A stretch of 17,629 nucleotides of DNA from Dehalococcoidia bacterium. Lineage in GTDB: Bacteria; Chloroflexota; Dehalococcoidia; DSTF01; JALHUB01. The notes under the pieces were generated by a model. That model was not told where the DNA came from. It saw only the letters and a list, made by a program, of their open reading frames with translations, and searched no databases. Both the position numbers and the translations under genes were made by a program. The DNA is taken from the NCBI GenBank assembly GCA_022865685.1, contig JALHUB010000183.1, positions 1-17,629 on the forward strand. The letters run 5' to 3'. Below are positions 5,647 through 12,205 of the stretch, piece after piece (positions within the stretch are counted from its first letter, which is position 1; every line of letters starts with the position of its first letter).

Positions 5647-6117
5647 ATGCCAAGGCGGGCCAGAGTTGTCAAACGGGTCATAGCACCCGATGCTAAGTTC
5701 CAGAGCGGAGACCTGGCCAAGTTCATCAACCGCATCATGTACAGCGGTAAGAAGAGCACGGCCGAACGCATCATGTATAAGACCATGGACCTGCTGGAGG
5801 CGCAGACCCACCGCAACCCGCTCGACACCTTCGAGCAGGCGCTGCGCAACGCCACGCCGGTCGTCGAAGTCAAGCCGCGGCGAGTCGGCGGCGCAACCTA
5901 CCAGGTCCCTGTCGATATTCGCGCCGAAAGGCGGGGCGCCCTGGCGATGCGCTGGCTTATAGCCTCTGCCCGCTCGCGCAAGGGCCACTCCATGGCGGAG
6001 AAGCTGGCCGCGGAGCTCAGCGACGCCGCCTCCGGACAGGGCGCCACCGTCAAGAAGCGGGAAGACACCCACCGCATGGCCGAGGCGAACCGAGCCTTCG
6101 TCCACTATCGCTGGTAG
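5647..6117 (+). CDS. rpsG: 30S ribosomal protein uS7
   Basis: A 156-aa protein with family-typical length. It starts MPRRARVVKRVIAPDAKFQS at ATG 5647, preceded by GGAGAG at 5633-5638. Conserved S7 blocks are present: LAKFINRIMYSGKKSTAE, ATPVVEVKPRRVGGATYQVP, and the C-terminal KKREDTHRMAEANRAFVHYRW. S7 nucleates assembly of the 30S head by binding the 3' domain of 16S rRNA and lines the E site. In other bacteria S7 represses its own operon by binding mRNA, so the leader upstream of rpsL or the rpsL-rpsG junction (19 nt) could carry such a site; I did not identify one with confidence. Confidence 0.98.
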   Translation: MPRRARVVKRVIAPDAKFQSGDLAKFINRIMYSGKKSTAERIMYKTMDLLEAQTHRNPLDTFEQALRNATPVVEVKPRRVGGATYQVPVDIRAERRGALAMRWLIASARSRKGHSMAEKLAAELSDAASGQGATVKKREDTHRMAEANRAFVHYRW

Positions 6118-6211
6118 TTAGTGAGGCACTTACCGGTGCCTCCTCATTCTGAGGATAGAACCAAGAACATTGATCGTATCGACGAAGCCCCGTTCGCGGG
6201 GGATAGAAGTC
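6118..6211 (+). other. rpsG-fusA intergenic region with two hairpins
   Basis: After the rpsG stop, GAGGCAC (6123-6129) pairs with GTGCCTC (6136-6142) around TTACCG, and CCTCA (6142-6146) pairs with TGAGG (6150-6154). The two stems share one base. There is no T-tract. A TTG at 6170 opens the fusA frame 14 codons early, but the GGGGGA at 6198-6203 and protein homology favour ATG 6212. Confidence 0.5.
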
Positions 6212-8299
6212 ATGGTTAGGCAATTTCCTATCGAGCGCCTTCGCAACATAGGCATCATTGCCCATATCGACGCCGGCAAGACGACCGTCACCGAACGCAT
6301 CCTCTATTACACCGGCCGAACCTATAAGATCGGCGAGGTCCACGAGGGCACGGCGGTGATGGACTGGATGGCCCAGGAGCGCGAGCGCGGCATCACCATA
6401 ACCGCCGCCGCCACCACCTGCGAATGGTGCGAGCACCAGGTCAACATCATCGATACCCCCGGCCACGTCGACTTCACCGTCGAGGTGGAGCGAAGCCTGC
6501 GCGTTCTCGACGGCGGCGTCGTCCTCTTCGACGCCGTCGCCGGCGTGGAGCCGCAATCCGAGACGGTCTGGCGGCAGGCCGACCGCTACAGCGTCCCCCG
6601 CATCTGCTTCGTCAACAAAATGGACCGCATCGGCGCCGACTTCTGGAACACGATCGCCATGGTTAAGCAGCGCCTCGGCGCCCGGCCTGTCGCCATCCAG
6701 ATACCGATTGGCGTTGAAGCCGGCTTCGAAGGCGTCATCGACCTCGTCGACGAGGTCGCCTGGTACTTCCCGCCGGAGACGCACGAGAACCCGGACGTGC
6801 TGCCGCTGACCGATGAGCTTGCCGCGCAGTGCGCACCGCATCGCGACCATCTCATCGAGACCCTTGCCGAGGTGGACAACCAGGCGATGATCAGCTATGT
6901 CGAAGGTCGCAAGCCGACGGCGGCGGAGATGAAGAAGGCGATAAGGCGCGCGACGCTGGCAGGGGCTATAACCCCCGTCATGTGCGGCTCCGCCCTGCGA
7001 AATAAGGGCGTACAACCCCTCCTCAACGCCATCGTCGACTACCTCCCGGCTCCCATCGACGTCCCCCCGATAACCGGCACCAACCCCAAGAACAACCAGA
7101 CCGTTCAGCGCACAGCAGATGATAATGAGCCGTTCACGGCTCTCGCCTTCAAGATCGTCGCTGACCCCTACGTAGGCAGGCTCGCCTACTTCCGCGTCTA
7201 CAGCGGGCAAATGAAGACCGGCGCTACCATCCTCAACGCCACCCGCAACGAGCGGGAGCGTGTCGGACGGCTCCTGCGAATGCACGCCAACCGCCGCGAA
7301 GAGGTGGAGGAGGTGCATGCGGGCGGCATCGTCGCCGCCGTCGGCCTCAAGAACACCTTCACCGGCGACACCCTCTGCGACCGCACGCACCCCATCGTCC
7401 TCGAGGCGATTCGGTTCCCGGAGCCCGTCCTCTCGGTGGCCATCGAGCCGAAGACCAAGGACGACCAGGACCGCATGGGCGACACGTTGACGCGCCTGTC
7501 GGAAGAAGACCCGACCTTCCGCACCCGCTACGACGCCGAGACCGGCCAGACCATCATCTCCGGCATGGGCGAGCTTCACCTGGAGGTGATCGTCGACCGC
7601 ATGCTGCGCGAGTTCCGCGTCGATGCCAACGTCGGCAAGCCGGAAGTCGCCTACAAGGAGACGATAACGCGCGCCAATCGCACCGAAGGCCGTTTCGTGC
7701 GCCAGAGCGGCGGCCACGGCCAGTATGGCGACGTCTGGCTGGAAGTCGAGCCCAGAGAGCGCGGCGCCGGCTTCGAGTTCGTCGACAAGACGGTCGGCGG
7801 CGTCATTCCGCGCGAGTTCATCTCCCCCGTGCAAACGGGCGTGAAAGAGGCGCTGGAAAACGGCCCCGTCGCCAGCTATCCCGTCATCGACGTCAAGGTA
7901 ATGCTCGTCGACGGCAGCTACCACGAGGTCGACTCCTCGGAGCTCTCCTTCCGCATGGCCGGTTCCATCGGCATGCGCAAGGCGCTCGAGCGGGGCGATC
8001 CAATCCTGCTGGAACCGATCATGAAAATCGAAGTGCTGACGCCGGAGGAGTCCTTTGGCGACATCATGGCGGATATTAACGGCCGTCGCGGCCACGTCAC
8101 CGGCATCGATTCGCGCAACGGCCTGCAGGTCGTGCGAGCGCTCGTGCCGCTGGCGGAGACATTCGGCTACGCTACCGACCTGCGCTCGCTCTCCCAGGGG
8201 CGGGCGAGCCACAACATGGAGTTCGACCATTACGAGGAGGTACCCGCGGGGGTCGTCGAGAAGCTCGGCATACGGGTGAGACGGCCGACAAGGGCTTAG
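6212..8299 (+). CDS. fusA: Translation elongation factor G
   Basis: A 695-aa GTPase that drives ribosome translocation and, with ribosome recycling factor, subunit splitting. The start is ATG 6212 (MVRQFPIERLRNIGIIAHID), with GGGGGA at 6198-6203 at 8 nt spacing. GTPase motifs are complete: G1 AHIDAGKTT (residues 17-25), switch I with RGITI (59-63), G3 DTPGH (81-85), G4 NKMD (135-138) and G5 CGSALRNKG. Domains II to V follow; domain III/IV is marked by MGELHLEVIVDRM and GGHGQYGDVWLEVEP, domain IV by VGGVIPREF and DGSYHEVDSSELSFRMA, and domain V by RGHVTGIDSR and SQGRASHNMEFDHYEEVP. Length and order are those of canonical bacterial EF-G. Unlike many str operons, no tuf gene follows. Confidence 0.98.
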   Translation: MVRQFPIERLRNIGIIAHIDAGKTTVTERILYYTGRTYKIGEVHEGTAVMDWMAQERERGITITAAATTCEWCEHQVNIIDTPGHVDFTVEVERSLRVLDGGVVLFDAVAGVEPQSETVWRQADRYSVPRICFVNKMDRIGADFWNTIAMVKQRLGARPVAIQIPIGVEAGFEGVIDLVDEVAWYFPPETHENPDVLPLTDELAAQCAPHRDHLIETLAEVDNQAMISYVEGRKPTAAEMKKAIRRATLAGAITPVMCGSALRNKGVQPLLNAIVDYLPAPIDVPPITGTNPKNNQTVQRTADDNEPFTALAFKIVADPYVGRLAYFRVYSGQMKTGATILNATRNERERVGRLLRMHANRREEVEEVHAGGIVAAVGLKNTFTGDTLCDRTHPIVLEAIRFPEPVLSVAIEPKTKDDQDRMGDTLTRLSEEDPTFRTRYDAETGQTIISGMGELHLEVIVDRMLREFRVDANVGKPEVAYKETITRANRTEGRFVRQSGGHGQYGDVWLEVEPRERGAGFEFVDKTVGGVIPREFISPVQTGVKEALENGPVASYPVIDVKVMLVDGSYHEVDSSELSFRMAGSIGMRKALERGDPILLEPIMKIEVLTPEESFGDIMADINGRRGHVTGIDSRNGLQVVRALVPLAETFGYATDLRSLSQGRASHNMEFDHYEEVPAGVVEKLGIRVRRPTRA

Positions 8300-8396
8300 A
8301 ACAGGTATCTCAGGCCGGCGGGCCTGCCGGCCGGCCCTCCAGAGGCGGGTAAAGAGGCGGGCGGCCGTAGGGCATTAGTGGACAGGGCAGCTTAAC
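8300..8396 (+). other. fusA-rpsJ junction with alternative GC-rich hairpins
   Basis: GGCCGGC (8313-8319) pairs with GCCGGCC (8326-8332) around GGGCCT. The loop bases GGGCC (8320-8324) can alternatively pair with GGCCC (8333-8337), so two folds compete. Downstream, AGAGGCGGG is directly repeated at 8341-8349 and 8353-8361. No clear promoter hexamers are seen. This marks the boundary where separate str and S10 operons meet in other bacteria. Confidence 0.5.
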
Positions 8397-8708
8397 ATGG
8401 TATCAAAGCAGAAGATAAGGATCAGGCTTAAGGGCTACGACCACCGTCTCCTCGACCAATCGGCAAGCCAGATCGTGGAGGCCGCAGAGAGGACGGGCGC
8501 CGCCGTAGCAGGCCCGATACCCCTGCCTACGGAGATCAAGAAGTTTACAGTCATCCGCTCCCCCGTCATCGACAAGGACTCGCGGGAGCAGTTCGAGATA
8601 CGCACTCATAAGCGGCTCATCGACATTCTTGAGCCGACGGCAAAGACGGTCGACACGCTGATGCGGCTGCAGTTGCCCGCCGGCGTAGACATCGAGATCA
8701 AGCTGTAA
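8397..8708 (+). CDS. rpsJ: 30S ribosomal protein uS10 (NusE)
   Basis: A 103-aa protein of standard length, starting MVSKQKIRIRLKGYDHRLLDQS at ATG 8397. It has the family blocks GPIPLPTEIKKFTVIRSPVIDKDSREQFEIRTHKRLIDI and LMRLQLPAGVDIEIKL. S10 sits in the 30S head and, as NusE, joins NusB and NusG in transcription antitermination, linking the leading ribosome to RNA polymerase. AGGG about 12 nt upstream is a weak ribosome binding site. Its TAA stop overlaps the rplC start by one base (TAATG at 8706-8710), so rplC is probably translationally coupled. Confidence 0.97.
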   Translation: MVSKQKIRIRLKGYDHRLLDQSASQIVEAAERTGAAVAGPIPLPTEIKKFTVIRSPVIDKDSREQFEIRTHKRLIDILEPTAKTVDTLMRLQLPAGVDIEIKL

Positions 8709-9367
8709 TGAATATCGAAGGCATAATCGGCAGGAAGATCGGCATGACCCAGCTCTTCGACGAGAAGGGCGAGGTCCACGGCGTAACCGTCGTCGAGGCC
8801 GGCCCCTGCACAGTCGTCCAGGTCAAGAGCGCCGAGAACGACGGCTACAGCGCCGTGCAGCTCGGCTTCGGCGCCGCGAAGCGCGTGAACCAGCCGATGA
8901 AAGGACATCTCAAGGGTCTCGGCGACTTCCGCTACCTGCGCGAAGTCCGCGTCGACGACGCCTCGAAATGGAAAGCCGGACAGAAGGTAGGCGCGGAGCT
9001 GTTCAACTCCGGCGACCACGTCGACGTCACCGGCGTGTCCAAGGGACGCGGCTTTGCCGGCGGCATGCGGCGCTGGGGGTTCCGCGGTGGTCCGCGGACC
9101 CACGGTCAGTCGGACCGCGCGCGCGCTCCCGGCTCCATCGGGCCGGGCAACTCGCCGGGGCACGTGGTCAAAGGCCTGCACATGGCCGGACACATGGGTG
9201 ACGCCCGCGTCACGGTCCGCAACCTGCGCGTTATCGAGAGCGACCCGGCGAAGGGCCTCCTCTTCCTCGAGGGCGCCGTCCCCGGGGGCAAGAACGGTCT
9301 CCTGCGCATCCGCCTTTCGCCGAAGACGTCACGTGCCCGCGCCAAAGCGCAAGACAAGGCCGAGTAA
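8708..9367 (+). CDS. rplC: 50S ribosomal protein uL3
   Basis: A 219-aa protein, starting MNIEGIIGRKIGMTQLFDEKG. The long loop that reaches the peptidyl-transferase centre is recognisable: KGRGFAGGMRRWGFRGGPRTHGQS, followed by RAPGSIGPGNSPGHVVKGLHMAGHMG. The glutamine of the HGQS motif is the one methylated by PrmB in other bacteria. The C-terminal part ends VPGGKNGLLRIRLSPKTSRARAKAQDKAE. L3 is one of the first proteins to bind 23S rRNA during assembly. The ATG overlaps the rpsJ stop by one base, so re-initiation is the likely mode of translation. Confidence 0.97.
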   Translation: MNIEGIIGRKIGMTQLFDEKGEVHGVTVVEAGPCTVVQVKSAENDGYSAVQLGFGAAKRVNQPMKGHLKGLGDFRYLREVRVDDASKWKAGQKVGAELFNSGDHVDVTGVSKGRGFAGGMRRWGFRGGPRTHGQSDRARAPGSIGPGNSPGHVVKGLHMAGHMGDARVTVRNLRVIESDPAKGLLFLEGAVPGGKNGLLRIRLSPKTSRARAKAQDKAE

Positions 9368-9376
9368 GAACGAACT

Positions 9377-10318
9377 ATGAAACTGAACGTCGTCAACACG
9401 GAAGGCAAAGGGGTCGACCCCATCGACGCCGACGACGCTGTCTTCGGCATCGAGCCGAACCCGTTTGTCATCCACCAGGCGCTCCTGGCGCAGCTTGCCA
9501 ACAGGCGCACCGGCACGGCGAAGACGAAGACCCGCGGCGAGGTGGCCGGCAGCACGGCGAAAATCCGCCGTCAAAAGGGCACAGGCCGTGCCCGGCTGGG
9601 CGCTGCGAGCGCGCCGACGATCCGGCACGGCGGCGTCGCCTTCGGCCCCCGGCCGCGCAGCTTCGACCAGCGCTTGCCGAAGCGCATGCGTCGACTCGCC
9701 ATCCGCTCCGTCCTCTCCGCGAAGGTCGCCGAGGGCTCGCTGCGAGTGCTCGACGCCCTCGCCTTCGAGCGGCCACGGACGAAAGAGATGGCGTCACTGC
9801 TGCAAACGCTCGGACTGGACCGCTCGACACTCGTCGTCACCGAGACCAGCGACCGCGGTGTCCTGGTGAGCGCCCGCAACCTTGAGAAGATCGACGTGCT
9901 AGCAGCGTCGTACCTGAACGTCGGCGACATGCTATCGCATCAGAACTTGCTTATGACCGTCGGCGCCGTGCGACAGGCGGAGCGGCTCTGGGGTGGCGAA
10001 CGAGCGTTGCGCCGCCGGGCTCCGCTTCCGGAGCTTCAGTCCCAGCCTGTAGCTGTGACTCCGTCCGCCCCATCGCGGACGCGGCGGCGCCCCACAGCGC
10101 CTGCCCCACTCGAAGCGCCCGTTGCCGAGAAGCCCGCCCCGCGTCGGCGACGCGTAGCGTTAGCCCCGGCCGAGGCGCCCGCTCCCGAGAAGCCCGCCCC
10201 GCGTCGGCGTCGAATGGCGGCGGCCTCCCCGCCCGAAGCCTCCGTGCCCAAGAAGACCGCCACGCCACGGCGCCGCAAGACACCGTCGACGCCTGAGGAA
10301 GGTGCGGCCAATGCCTAA
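9377..10318 (+). CDS. rplD: 50S ribosomal protein uL4 with long basic repetitive C-terminal tail
   Basis: A 313-aa protein; the usual bacterial L4 is about 205-210 aa. Residues 1-207 form a normal L4, including the exit-tunnel loop region GSTAKIRRQKGTGRARLGAASAPTIRHGG (written over residues 58-86) and the end SYLNVGDMLSHQNLLMTVGAVRQAERLWG. Residues 208-313 are an added Pro/Ala/Arg/Lys-rich segment with a period of about 20 residues: EKPAPRRRRVALAPAEAPAP, EKPAPRRRRM and a degenerate PKKTATPRRRK, each ending in an arginine cluster. At DNA level the unit is about 60 nt (10121-10149 and 10181-10209 are nearly identical). L4 helps 23S assembly and lines the tunnel; in E. coli it also represses the S10 operon. 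The tail would project from the solvent side and could bind RNA (inference). The stop overlaps rplW. Confidence 0.95.
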   Translation: MKLNVVNTEGKGVDPIDADDAVFGIEPNPFVIHQALLAQLANRRTGTAKTKTRGEVAGSTAKIRRQKGTGRARLGAASAPTIRHGGVAFGPRPRSFDQRLPKRMRRLAIRSVLSAKVAEGSLRVLDALAFERPRTKEMASLLQTLGLDRSTLVVTETSDRGVLVSARNLEKIDVLAASYLNVGDMLSHQNLLMTVGAVRQAERLWGGERALRRRAPLPELQSQPVAVTPSAPSRTRRRPTAPAPLEAPVAEKPAPRRRRVALAPAEAPAPEKPAPRRRRMAAASPPEASVPKKTATPRRRKTPSTPEEGAANA

Positions 10319-10607
10319 GCAGATCCATCCCTACGCCGTCATCCTGAAGCCGCTCGTCACCGAAAAGAGCACCATACTTGCCGGACAGAACAAGTACGCC
10401 TTCGAGGTCGTGCGGGCCGCCAACAAGCATCAGATAAAGGAAGCCGTCGAGCTTGCCTTCAGCGTCGAAGTGAAGGCCGTCAACGTCATGAACGTGCCCG
10501 GCAAGAGCAAGCGCTATCGCATGGGCCAGGCGTCCGCGCCCGATTGGAAGAAGGCCGTCGTCACCCTTAAGCCGGGGCACAAGATAGAGCTCATCGAGGG
10601 CATCTGA
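10311..10607 (+). CDS. rplW: 50S ribosomal protein uL23
   Basis: A 98-aa protein starting MPKQIHPYAVILKPLVTEKS at ATG 10311, with AGGAAGG at 10296-10302 about 8 nt upstream. A GTG at 10302 in the same frame would add three residues but lies on the ribosome binding site, so ATG 10311 is preferred. The start lies inside the last codons of rplD (8-nt overlap), which suggests translational coupling. Conserved L23 features: NKYAFEVVRAANKHQIKEAVE and VNVMNVPGKSKRYRM. L23 lies at the tunnel exit and docks trigger factor, SRP and the translocon. Confidence 0.97.
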   Translation: MPKQIHPYAVILKPLVTEKSTILAGQNKYAFEVVRAANKHQIKEAVELAFSVEVKAVNVMNVPGKSKRYRMGQASAPDWKKAVVTLKPGHKIELIEGI

Positions 10608-10646
10608 TGACCGGAGCAGCAACCACCATCACACGAGGCCGATCCC

Positions 10647-11477
10647 ATGGCCGTTAAGCAGTACAAGCCCACGTCGCCCGGACGGCGGGGAATGACCGGC
10701 TTCACCTTCGAAGAGGTCACCAAGAAGAGGCCGGAGAAATCCCTCCTCGCGCCGCTCAAGAGCAAGGCCGGACGCAGCAACCAGGGCCGCATCACCGTGC
10801 GCCATCGCGGCGGCGGCGCCAAGCGACGCCTGCGCATCATCGACTTCAAACGCAACAAGACCGGCGTCCCCGGCCGCGTCGCCGGAATCGAGTACGACCC
10901 GAACCGGACGGCCCGCATCGCCCTCATCTACTACCGCGACGGCGAAAAACGCTACATCCTGGCGCCTGTCGGCCTCAAAGTCAACGACATGATAGAGGCG
11001 GGCCCCAACGCCGAGATCCGCCCGGGCAACGCCCTGCCCCTGCGCAACATCCCGACGGGCACCGCCATCCATAACATAGAGCTCAACCCCGGCAGGGGCG
11101 GCCAGATAGTCCGCAGCGCCGGCTCCACGGCGCAACTCATGGCCAAAGAGGGCGAATTCGCCCTTGTGCGCCTGCCCTCCGGCGAACTGCGACGCGTCCC
11201 CGCCGGCTGCACAGCAACGATCGGACAGGTCAGCAACGTCGAAAACAGCATGGTCAAGCTGGGCAAAGCCGGGCGCTCCCGCTGGAAGGGCAGCCGCCCC
11301 ACAGTCCGCGGCTCCGCCATGAACCCGCGCGACCACCCGCACGGCGGCGGCGAAGGCAAAGCGCCCATCGGCATGCCCGGGCCCAAGACGCCCTGGGGCA
11401 AGCCCGCCCGCGGTTTCCGCACACGGCGCCGCACCGACGGCGACAAGTACATCGTCAGAAGCCGGCACAACGCCTAG
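10647..11477 (+). CDS. rplB: 50S ribosomal protein uL2
   Basis: A 276-aa protein, standard for the family, starting at ATG 10647 with GAGG at 10635-10638 at 8 nt spacing. Signature blocks: NQGRITVRHRGGGAKRRLR, GRVAGIEYDPNRTARIALI, and the C-terminal GSAMNPRDHPHGGGEGKAPIG. The last holds the conserved histidine near the peptidyl-transferase centre. L2 is among the largest core proteins of the 50S subunit and is required for subunit association. A 39-nt gap separates it from rplW, and its TAG stop overlaps the ribosome binding site of rpsS. Confidence 0.98.
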   Translation: MAVKQYKPTSPGRRGMTGFTFEEVTKKRPEKSLLAPLKSKAGRSNQGRITVRHRGGGAKRRLRIIDFKRNKTGVPGRVAGIEYDPNRTARIALIYYRDGEKRYILAPVGLKVNDMIEAGPNAEIRPGNALPLRNIPTGTAIHNIELNPGRGGQIVRSAGSTAQLMAKEGEFALVRLPSGELRRVPAGCTATIGQVSNVENSMVKLGKAGRSRWKGSRPTVRGSAMNPRDHPHGGGEGKAPIGMPGPKTPWGKPARGFRTRRRTDGDKYIVRSRHNA

Positions 11478-11486
11478 GAGCTAACA

Positions 11487-11780
11487 GTGTCACGTTCGAC
11501 GAAAAAGGGACCCTACGTTGAGCCCAGGCTGATGAAGAGGGCGGAGATGGTCCGTCGCTCCGGTCAGCGCACCGTCATCCGGACCTGGTCGCGCGCCTCG
11601 ACGATTATGCCGGAGATGGTCAACCTCACCATCGGCGTCCACGACGGCCGCCGGCACGTGCCCATCTTCATCACCGAAAACATGGTCGGACACAAGCTTG
11701 GCGAGTTCGCCATCACGCGGCTCTTCCGCGGCCATGGCGGCCGCTCCGCCCAGACAAGCAAAGTCGTTCGCAGAAAGTAA
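11487..11780 (+). CDS. rpsS: 30S ribosomal protein uS19
   Basis: A 97-aa protein starting at GTG 11487, 6 nt after AGGAG (11476-11480), which itself overlaps the rplB stop. It carries the full S19 signature: STKKGPYVEPRLMKR, RTWSRASTIMPEMV, GVHDGRRHVPIFITENMVGHKLGEFAITR and the C-terminal GHGGRSAQTSKVVRRK. S19 lies in the 30S head beside S13 and forms inter-subunit bridge B1a. It is followed by a 77-nt gap, the longest in the S10 part of the operon, which holds a palindromic repeat. Confidence 0.97.
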   Translation: MSRSTKKGPYVEPRLMKRAEMVRRSGQRTVIRTWSRASTIMPEMVNLTIGVHDGRRHVPIFITENMVGHKLGEFAITRLFRGHGGRSAQTSKVVRRK

Positions 11781-11789
11781 GAATTCGCC

Positions 11790-11815
11790 GTAGGGTCGGG
11801 ACTCCGTGCCCGACC
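11790..11815. repeat. Dispersed intergenic palindrome, copy 3 (inside the S10 operon)
   Basis: GTAGGGTCGGGACTCCGTGC plus CCGACC. GGTCGGG (11794-11800) pairs with CCCGACC (11809-11815) around an 8-nt loop. It matches copy 1 (2432-2458) at most positions of the stem and flanks. It sits between rpsS and rplV, where these genes are normally almost adjacent. Confidence 0.75.
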
Positions 11816-11857
11816 AGAAAGTAGACCAGCAAGGTCATCTGTAGGAAGTAAACAGAG

Positions 11858-12205
11858 ATGGAAGTAAGCGCCAGGGCAAAGCAAGTGCGCGTCTCGCCGC
11901 GAAAAGTACGGCTGGTCCTCGAGAACCTGCCCGGCAAGCGCGTCGACGACGCCCTCAACATACTGCGCTTCCTGACCACGCCCAGCGCCCGGCACGTCGC
12001 CAAAGTCGTCAAGTCCGCGGCTGCCAACGCCGAGAACAACTTCCAGCTCGAACCCAGCGGCCTGCGCATAAAGGCCGCCTGGGCCGACGAAGCGCCGCGC
12101 TTCAAGCGAACTCGCGCACGAGCCCGCGGCCGCGCCAGCCGCATCGTGCACCGGACCAGTCATATCACCGTCGTCGTCGAAGAGGAGGGACAGCGTGGGC
12201 CATAA
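11858..12205 (+). CDS. rplV: 50S ribosomal protein uL22
   Basis: A 115-aa protein of standard length from ATG 11858, with AGGAAG at about 11844-11849 upstream. Conserved features: SARAKQVRVSPRKVRLVLE, VVKSAAANAENNFQL, and the beta-hairpin region FKRTRARARGRASRIVHRTSHITVVV. This hairpin reaches into the exit tunnel and is a site of macrolide-resistance mutations and stalling-peptide contacts. The last 11 nt overlap rpsC, whose ribosome binding site lies inside this gene. Confidence 0.97.
   Translation: MEVSARAKQVRVSPRKVRLVLENLPGKRVDDALNILRFLTTPSARHVAKVVKSAAANAENNFQLEPSGLRIKAAWADEAPRFKRTRARARGRASRIVHRTSHITVVVEEEGQRGP

Noticed and set aside
6170..6211. TTG 6170 as start of fusA
   Set aside because: Adds 14 residues not typical of EF-G and lies before the GGGGGA ribosome binding site that fits ATG 6212.
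6050..8230. A 726-codon open frame on the minus strand opposite fusA
   Set aside because: It is a shadow of the strongly biased high-GC codons of fusA. The translation has no recognisable domain, and the plus-strand EF-G is unambiguous.
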